A DNA stretch of 15,493 bases from the NCBI GenBank assembly GCA_943704525.1, contig CALSCQ010002294.1, forward strand, positions 1 to 15,493. Reading direction: 5' to 3'. Positions 10,633 through 15,493 of the stretch are shown here, one piece after another (within the stretch, counting starts at the first letter, position 1; every line of letters starts with the position of its first letter). The translations under genes were made by a program, and so were the position numbers. The DNA comes from Pigoraptor vietnamica (lineage: Eukaryota > Opisthokonta > Filasterea). Below the pieces are notes generated by a model that saw only the letters and a program-made list of their open reading frames with translations, ran no database searches and was not told the origin of the DNA.

Positions 10633-11069
10633 GGGGGAGGGGAGGCGCGCGCGCCTTTGTGTGCGTGTGCAGCGGCAGTGCACTCACGCTCTCACCTGTC
10701 TTTTCAGGACCCCGGCTCCGCCTTCAGCCTCGCCGGCCGACTGCGCCTCGTTGCCCCGCAGGACGACTCTTCGGAACAGCTATTTCTGTTCGACGTTGGC
10801 AAATTTGTCAATCAGGTAACATCTCTTATGTAACTGCTTGTTTGTTATTATGCGCTTGTTCTTCGTTCCGATGCCCCACTGAATGACTTGAGTGGCACTC
10901 TTAACTCACATACCCCTATGCGCAGCTGTCGGCGATGGTCGATGGCGAGTACGTGCGGTTAGAGCACCCGCGGACGCTGGACTCGCGCATATTCTCGCAG
11001 GTGTTGACGGGCGCACAGGCCGCAAAGTACCTCAGCCGCAGGCCAAAGCACTTCTGCGTCAACTGGTGA
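5474..11069 (+). CDS. HAP2: HAP2/GCS1 gamete membrane fusogen
   Basis: Sixteen exons with consistent phases give 874 aa: 5474-5692, 5919-6122, 6442-6588, 6811-6975, 7182-7238, 7365-7657, 7793-7835, 7947-8149, 8394-8505, 8861-9005, 9159-9349, 9524-9648, 9807-10141, 10393-10526, 10708-10815, 10926-11069. HAP2 is the plasma-membrane protein that merges gamete membranes and folds like class II fusogens. A signal peptide (about 1-23) is followed by a Cys-rich ectodomain. It includes VGGCKDGW (162-169), probably part of the fusion-loop region; GFCCQC (191-196); and the family signature around [11 protein letters not shown] (226-236). A Gly-rich stretch leads to a membrane helix near 597-613, a Cys-rich loop, a second hydrophobic segment (636-662) and a tail of about 210 residues with a PPPY motif (755-758). 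Less certain points: exon 7 could start at 7776, but only 7793 restores frame and the conserved SCLxNQ. Exon 5 could start at 7176. Exon 10 could start at 8837. Translation could start at the Met at 5483. Confidence 0.93.
5693..5918 (+). other. HAP2 intron 1, GC-AG type
   Basis: The donor reads CAG|GCGAGT and the acceptor ATCGCAG. No GT donor nearby keeps frame with exon 2. GCGAGT otherwise follows the usual donor consensus, as expected for U2-type GC-AG introns. Confidence 0.75.
6265..6332 (+). repeat. GT-rich tract in HAP2 intron 2
   Basis: An imperfect (GT)n tract with GC interruptions lies inside intron 2 (6123-6441). On the pre-mRNA it is UG-rich, so it is complementary to the CA-rich tract in the next intron. 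Confidence 0.85.
6589..6810 (+). other. HAP2 intron 3, GC-AG type, with CA tract
   Basis: The donor reads CAG|GCACGT and the acceptor CTCCCGCAG. The nearby GT at 6593 would break the frame into the conserved GFCCQC exon. A CA tract occupies 6677-6704 of the intron with one G interruption. Confidence 0.72.
7051..7114 (+). repeat. (TG)32 microsatellite in HAP2 intron 4
   Basis: A pure 64-bp TG run is preceded by imperfect GT sequence from 7023. It lies in intron 4 (6976-7181), about 70 bp before the 57-bp exon 5. Confidence 0.95.
7182..7238 (+). other. 57-bp HAP2 exon 5 (19 codons, phase 0-0)
   Basis: The short open block is bounded by GGCACAG at the acceptor and ACT|GTAAGT, a strong donor. 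It encodes 19 residues of beta-strand-like sequence ([10 protein letters not shown]...). It joins in frame to exons 4 and 6 and fills a position where other HAP2 proteins have equivalent sequence. A second acceptor, CCCAG at 7175, would add Ala-Gln in frame. Skipping the exon also keeps frame. Confidence 0.78.
7275..7342 (+). repeat. CA-rich tract in HAP2 intron 5
   Basis: A CA-rich run with G interruptions fills much of the 126-bp intron 5 (7239-7364). It is complementary to the TG run in intron 4 on the other side of exon 5. Confidence 0.9.
8216..8314 (+). repeat. CA-rich microsatellite in HAP2 intron 8
   Basis: A run of about 100 bp, mostly (AC)n with a few T or G interruptions, lies within intron 8 (8150-8393). 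The donor CAAGT|GTGAGT and acceptor CCCAACAG flank it. Confidence 0.92.
8482..8699 (+). repeat. 98-bp tandem duplication across the exon 9/intron 9 boundary
   Basis: Copy 1 (8482-8579) and copy 2 (8580-8677) differ at two positions only. A partial third copy begins at 8678 and fades after about 20 bp. Each unit starts with the last eight codons of exon 9 and continues into the intron, so the donor TAT|GTGCGTAA is present twice. The third copy has lost it (TACGGGCG). The unit is not a multiple of three. Confidence 0.93.
9350..9523 (+). other. HAP2 intron 11, GC-AG type
   Basis: The donor AAG|GCAAGT is the ideal GC-AG donor and the acceptor is CGCCGCAG. The junction joins the Gly-rich juxtamembrane exon to the transmembrane exon in phase 0. 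Confidence 0.82.
10155..10325 (+). repeat. GT-rich minisatellite in HAP2 intron 13
   Basis: Four units share the core GTATGTAGTG, starting at 10182, 10217, 10252 and 10282, a period of about 35, 35 and 30 bp. They sit in GT/GC-rich sequence and fill most of intron 13 (10142-10392). Confidence 0.85.
10556..10631 (+). repeat. (GT)38 microsatellite in HAP2 intron 14
   Basis: A pure GT run of 76 bp starts about 30 bp after the donor GAG|GTGCGT of intron 14 (10527-10707). A G-rich stretch follows it. Confidence 0.95.
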
Positions 11070-11382
11070 TCGAATGAAACACAAATGGCGCTCTACACCC
11101 ACTGTCAATGACGCTCTACACCCAATGTCACTGAGCGCAACTGTTAATTGTCTTAGCGCCGCTCTGAGTCGCTGCCACGTAGGGAAGGAGTACACGTTGG
11201 CGCGCGCGCCCGCACACACGCAGCACACACAGCGCGCGCGCACACACACACACAAACAACCAAACAAAACTCAACTTACATGACGCACGCACGCGTACGC
11301 ATACTTACAACCCACAAAACCACATTCATACAAGTGCATTAGCCAACAATAGGAAGAAATACAAGCAACCCTCGCATGTGCA
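11070..11382. other. convergent intergenic gap between HAP2 and SDR gene
   Basis: The 3' ends of the two genes face each other across 313 bp, so their 3' UTRs are close or overlap. The gap holds a 23-bp tandem repeat at 11089-11134 and a CA-rich stretch near 11207-11275. TGTAA occurs on the minus strand near 11305, which some algae use as a poly(A) signal. No AATAAA is evident on either strand. Confidence 0.6.
11089..11134 (+). repeat. 23-bp tandem repeat just after the HAP2 stop
   Basis: Two units beginning CGCTCTACACCC start at 11089 and 11112 and differ at two positions. They begin 20 bp after the stop codon and so probably lie in the HAP2 3' UTR. Confidence 0.85.
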
Positions 11383-13332
11383 TCACCAGTGCGGGCGCAC
11401 GGCATAATCCTTCAGAAACACGCCGGAGGGTAACCAGCCGTCGTTGATGCCGGCGTAGACGGGGTGCAGCACGCGCATCGCACCGTCCGTCGCATCCAGC
11501 GGCGGCTCAAACCCCGACGCCTCACGCACACGCGCGGCGTGGGGAACGGGCAGCTCGTCTGTGACCCAGCCGGTGTCCACGGCGGTCATGAAGACACCCT
11601 TCCTGCGGCGGCGAAGAATGGTCACGCATTAGTGGAACTTGCCTTAGCGGGCAAGAGAGCGAATTGAATTGTGTGCAATTAGGCACGGAAGATAGAGAGA
11701 CAGTCAATGATGAATCACGCGCACGGAGACTCACTTTGCAAGCGTCGGACCGGACGTCCTCACGAGCATGTTCAGCGCCGCCTTCGCCATATTGGTGTGC
11801 GGGTGCGCGTCTGTCTTGTTCTCGCGCTCAAAAACGCCCTCCATCGACGACACGCACACGATCCACGCGCAGCGGCGACCCTGTGCGGCCACGACGGGAC
11901 CATCGCCCGCACCTTGCGACGCCGTCTTCTCAAGCAGCGGCAAGAGCGCGTTTGTGAGCATGAAGGGCGCGTGCTGGTTCACAAGCGCAGTCTCGAACGC
12001 CTCCCCCGCGCTGATATCGCCGATGCGCTGCGTCCACGAATTGTTGGGGCGCATGTCGAGCTGCTGGCCGTCGTCGGCAAACGCGCGCGACGGAAACGCA
12101 ACGGCTGACGACACGTTTGCCGCTAAGCCAGAGGACGCATTGCGAGTTCCCTCAAGCGCGCCGTTACGCACGCCCGCAGTCACACCGACCATTAACTGGG
12201 CTTGCGAAGCGGCTGCGGACAGCGGCACACGCACGATGTCCAGCGCGTGGTCGCCGTTCGCCTCAATTGCCCACGGGACGTCGCGGTTGGGCGGAAGCGA
12301 GGGAAAGAACTCGGCGGGGTTCAGCACGCAGCCGTTGTCGAGGGACAGCGTGGCGTTCGACAGCGCGGCAGAGTGTACGGCAGCCTCCACCTCCAGCAGG
12401 GGCAGGTAGAAGGACGGCGGGCGATAGATGGTCAGCGCGGCGTTGTGGATGAGGATGTCGAGGCGAGGCAGTCGCATGCGCAGCTCGTCCGCAAAGCGCG
12501 CCACGGAGGGGAGGTCGCGCAAATCAAGGCCGTGCAGCACGAGGCGGTCCTTCCACGCGGAAAAGTCGGGCTCGGCGGCGAATCGCAGCAGCGCGTCGCC
12601 GGGAAATCGCGTGGTCACGTGCACCTCCGCGCCGCACCGCAGCAGGCTCAGGCAGATGACGCGCCCGATCTTAATGCGGCCGCCGGTGACGAGGGCCGCG
12701 CGGCCACGGAGGTCCGCCGTAAGCGAGCGCATGGACAGATTGGCGTCACCGCACGCGGAGCACATGTCGGGATAAAAGTGGTGCAGCGCCGTGAAGCGCG
12801 TCTTGCAGACGTAGCACTTGCGCGGGCGGGCGTAGTGACCATTCGCGCCCGCCGTCGAGTCCTCTGTCACGTTCGGACGTGGTTGCTTGTCAACGTCGTG
12901 CTTCGACAACGACTCATCCACAGACACTTGCGTAACGTCGCCGTCAGCAGGGCCGTCGTGCGCATCGCCCTCGCCCGCAAGCAGGCGTGCGGCAAGCTCA
13001 ACGCGACTAAACGCATCCGCGGCGCTCTTGCGCTCGTCCTCGCGCCTCTGCGCGCGAAGGGTCGTCGCCTGTCGCAGACTGCGATCCACTTGGCGCCGCT
13101 TCATGCGCAACATACGCCGGCGAGACACTGCAAAGTCGCGCCGCCAACCGTCCACCGCCTTTGCGAGCTGCGAGAGCTCGTCGACAGAGCCCGCCATGCT
13201 CCCCATGTCCGCCGCTTGCACGTCGCGCAACCGCTTCACGATGTCAAGAGCCACGCGAAGCTCGGTGGCAGAGGGGTGCGAAGGGGACGCCGCAGGGAGC
13301 GTGGGCAGGGGCGGCTCGGAAGACTTGGCCAT
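11383..13332 (-). CDS. zinc-ribbon short-chain dehydrogenase/reductase-like protein
   Basis: Two minus-strand exons, 13332-11735 and 11602-11383, join as AA|G to give 605 aa. The start is gcaATGGCC; an in-frame TAG at 13371-13369 blocks any upstream ATG. Residues 1-160 are helical and basic with no known domain. CYVC (173-176) and CSAC (191-194) form a probable zinc ribbon. A Rossmann fold follows: TGGRIKIG (216-223) for the dinucleotide, HNAA (296-299), a conserved Asn at 452, and Ser at 495-496. The usual YxxxK motif reads TNMAK (513-517), so the catalytic Tyr is replaced while Lys is kept. As I recall, related plant and protist proteins share CYVC, HPHTNMAKAAL and DTGW (542-545), so the change looks family-wide. 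The substrate is unknown, and the protein may be a weak enzyme or a nucleotide-binding scaffold. A variable insert lies around 315-440. Confidence 0.87.
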
Positions 13333-14245
13333 TGCTGTGTCAGGGGCACTCGAAGTGCCCGACACGGCCTAGGGCGACGGAGACGGGAGATGCACGGTGG
13401 TGGTCATGTTGGAGGAATGCGGTAGCGAGAGTAGTTGCGGCGGCCAGGGATGCTTGTTGGTAGAGAGTGTGGACATGTCGGCCAGGTCGGGCGTCGACAT
13501 GAGGCCGTGGGGCATGTGTGTGTCGGTGTGTGTGCGTATGTGAGAGTGCCCACTGCACTGGCAGGGCAAACAAGACAAAGAGAAAAGCTTGCGGATGTGT
13601 TCGAGAGAGAATACTTTTTCAAAGTATCCTGACCATCACTATATGTCGTGTGGGCAGGCATGTAGGAGCGTATCCACGAGTGTGCTCGTCTCAGCGTCCG
13701 CGCAAGAGTGTGGGTGTGCCGGTGCTTTCACCAGTTGAGGCAATGCCAGCCGAAATATGACGTCATGGACACATGACATCATGGATAACGTCTGGACATT
13801 CGTTTTGAGTCCGGACTCTGGTGCGCCAAGCATGCAGACAGTTGGGGGCTGTTATTCTGACGCTTTGCGACGGCATGGCCGACACTATGTCGGAGTGAGT
13901 GGGCGTTCCATTGTTTCGCTTTGACTTCGAATGTCGCCACTGAGCCGGTAGTTGCGGACACGGCTGCCGTCAAACAAACCATGGCTGCGCTTGCGTCATC
14001 GTGTGAGGGCATGTGTGAATATCCGACTACAGGCTGGGCCGGCTATGTCTTTGTCGCTATTGTCCCCATCGAAACGAGGCAGCATGTGTGCACGTCCACC
14101 AGCGCGCCTGTCGGCAGCTATGCGTCCACGCGGCCACGTTCGCGCCCACACAACACACCCACTTTTGATGCCGTGTTCCATCGCGTTCCACTAACTGCCC
14201 ATTCAGCCACCGCACACGACCCTATCCAAAGCACTTGGCTGAACC
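13333..14245. promoter_or_regulatory. divergent region between SDR gene and NTR-domain gene
   Basis: This 913-bp gap lies between two divergent start codons. It has no family-like open frame. Visible elements are a small hairpin at 13344-13360 in the SDR leader, a short GT-rich patch near 13514-13545 and the CRE palindrome ATGACGTCAT at 13757-13766. TGACATCA follows at 13774-13781, and the palindrome GAGTCCGGACTC lies at 13807-13818. Confidence 0.55.
13757..13781. promoter_or_regulatory. paired CRE-like bZIP sites
   Basis: ATGACGTCAT is a perfect palindrome with the TGACGTCA core bound by CREB/ATF-type bZIP factors. A one-mismatch copy, TGACATCA, starts 16 bp later. They lie roughly midway between the two divergent genes. 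Function is inferred from the motif. Confidence 0.5.
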
Positions 14246-15324
<1,079 letters not shown>

Positions 15325-15493
15325 GTGGGTACGGCGCCACGTTGCGCGTGCGTTGGCGTCCATGTGTGTGTGTGTGTGCGTGTGTGTGGGTGTGTGTGTG
15401 CGTGCGTGTGGGTGGGTGTGTGTGTGTGTGTGAGTGTGGATGTGAATGGAGTGTGTGCATGTGTGTGTGCGTGCGCGTGTGTCTGTCTCACAT
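15325..15493 (+). other. start of NTR gene intron 3 with GT-rich tract
   Basis: The donor GTGGGT opens an intron that reaches the window end. It is filled from about 15361 by an imperfect GT-rich run with GC and GGGT interruptions. No exon is seen. Confidence 0.65.

Noticed and set aside
13344-13360. Hairpin GGGCACT-CGA-AGTGCCC as a terminator or riboswitch
   Set aside because: The host is eukaryotic and the stem is only 7 bp just before the SDR ATG. At most it slows scanning by the ribosome.
12202-13425. 407-codon open frame on the plus strand opposite the SDR gene
   Set aside because: Antisense shadow of exon 1 with Arg/His/Gly-rich composition. The minus-strand frame has clear Rossmann and zinc-ribbon motifs.

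Overview
This window is nuclear DNA of a eukaryote, most likely a GC-rich single-celled protist. It holds four intron-bearing protein genes separated by short intergenic gaps. The 25 introns I can place are 110-390 bp long and often filled with (GT)n, (CA)n or (CT)n runs. Four of the 25 start with GC instead of GT. There is no operon structure, Shine-Dalgarno site or CRISPR. I cannot name the species. The gamete fusogen HAP2, the frequent GC-AG introns and an NTR-domain protein point to a flagellate or alga, not a fungus or land plant. All exon models come from reading frame, splice-site phase and family recall; none is backed by transcripts.

Layout: (1) 1-1131 opens with 27 G bases and has no recognisable gene. 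(2) 1132-4712, minus strand: a TCERG1/CA150-type splicing and transcription factor with three WW and six FF domains (7 exons, 851 aa). (3) 4713-5473: divergent promoter region with three tandem TCACGTGA octamers. (4) 5474-11069, plus strand: HAP2/GCS1, the gamete membrane fusogen (16 exons, 874 aa), with an unusual second hydrophobic segment and a long C-terminal tail. (5) 11070-11382: short convergent gap. (6) 11383-13332, minus strand: a zinc-ribbon plus short-chain-dehydrogenase-like protein (2 exons, 605 aa). (7) 13333-14245: second divergent region with CRE-like palindromes. (8) 14246 to the window end, plus strand: the 5' part of a secreted NTR (TIMP/netrin-like) domain gene (3 exons seen).

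The genes alternate in strand, giving two divergent pairs (TCERG1/HAP2 and SDR/NTR) and one convergent pair (HAP2/SDR). Nothing shows that the four products share a pathway; HAP2 and the NTR protein share only the secretory route. The most interesting signals lie in HAP2. UG-rich and CA-rich introns alternate around exons 3-5, all of which can be skipped in frame. One of them is a 57-bp exon. A 98-bp tandem duplication copies the exon 9 splice donor, GC-AG introns are frequent, and the tail carries a PPPY motif and an unrecognised domain.
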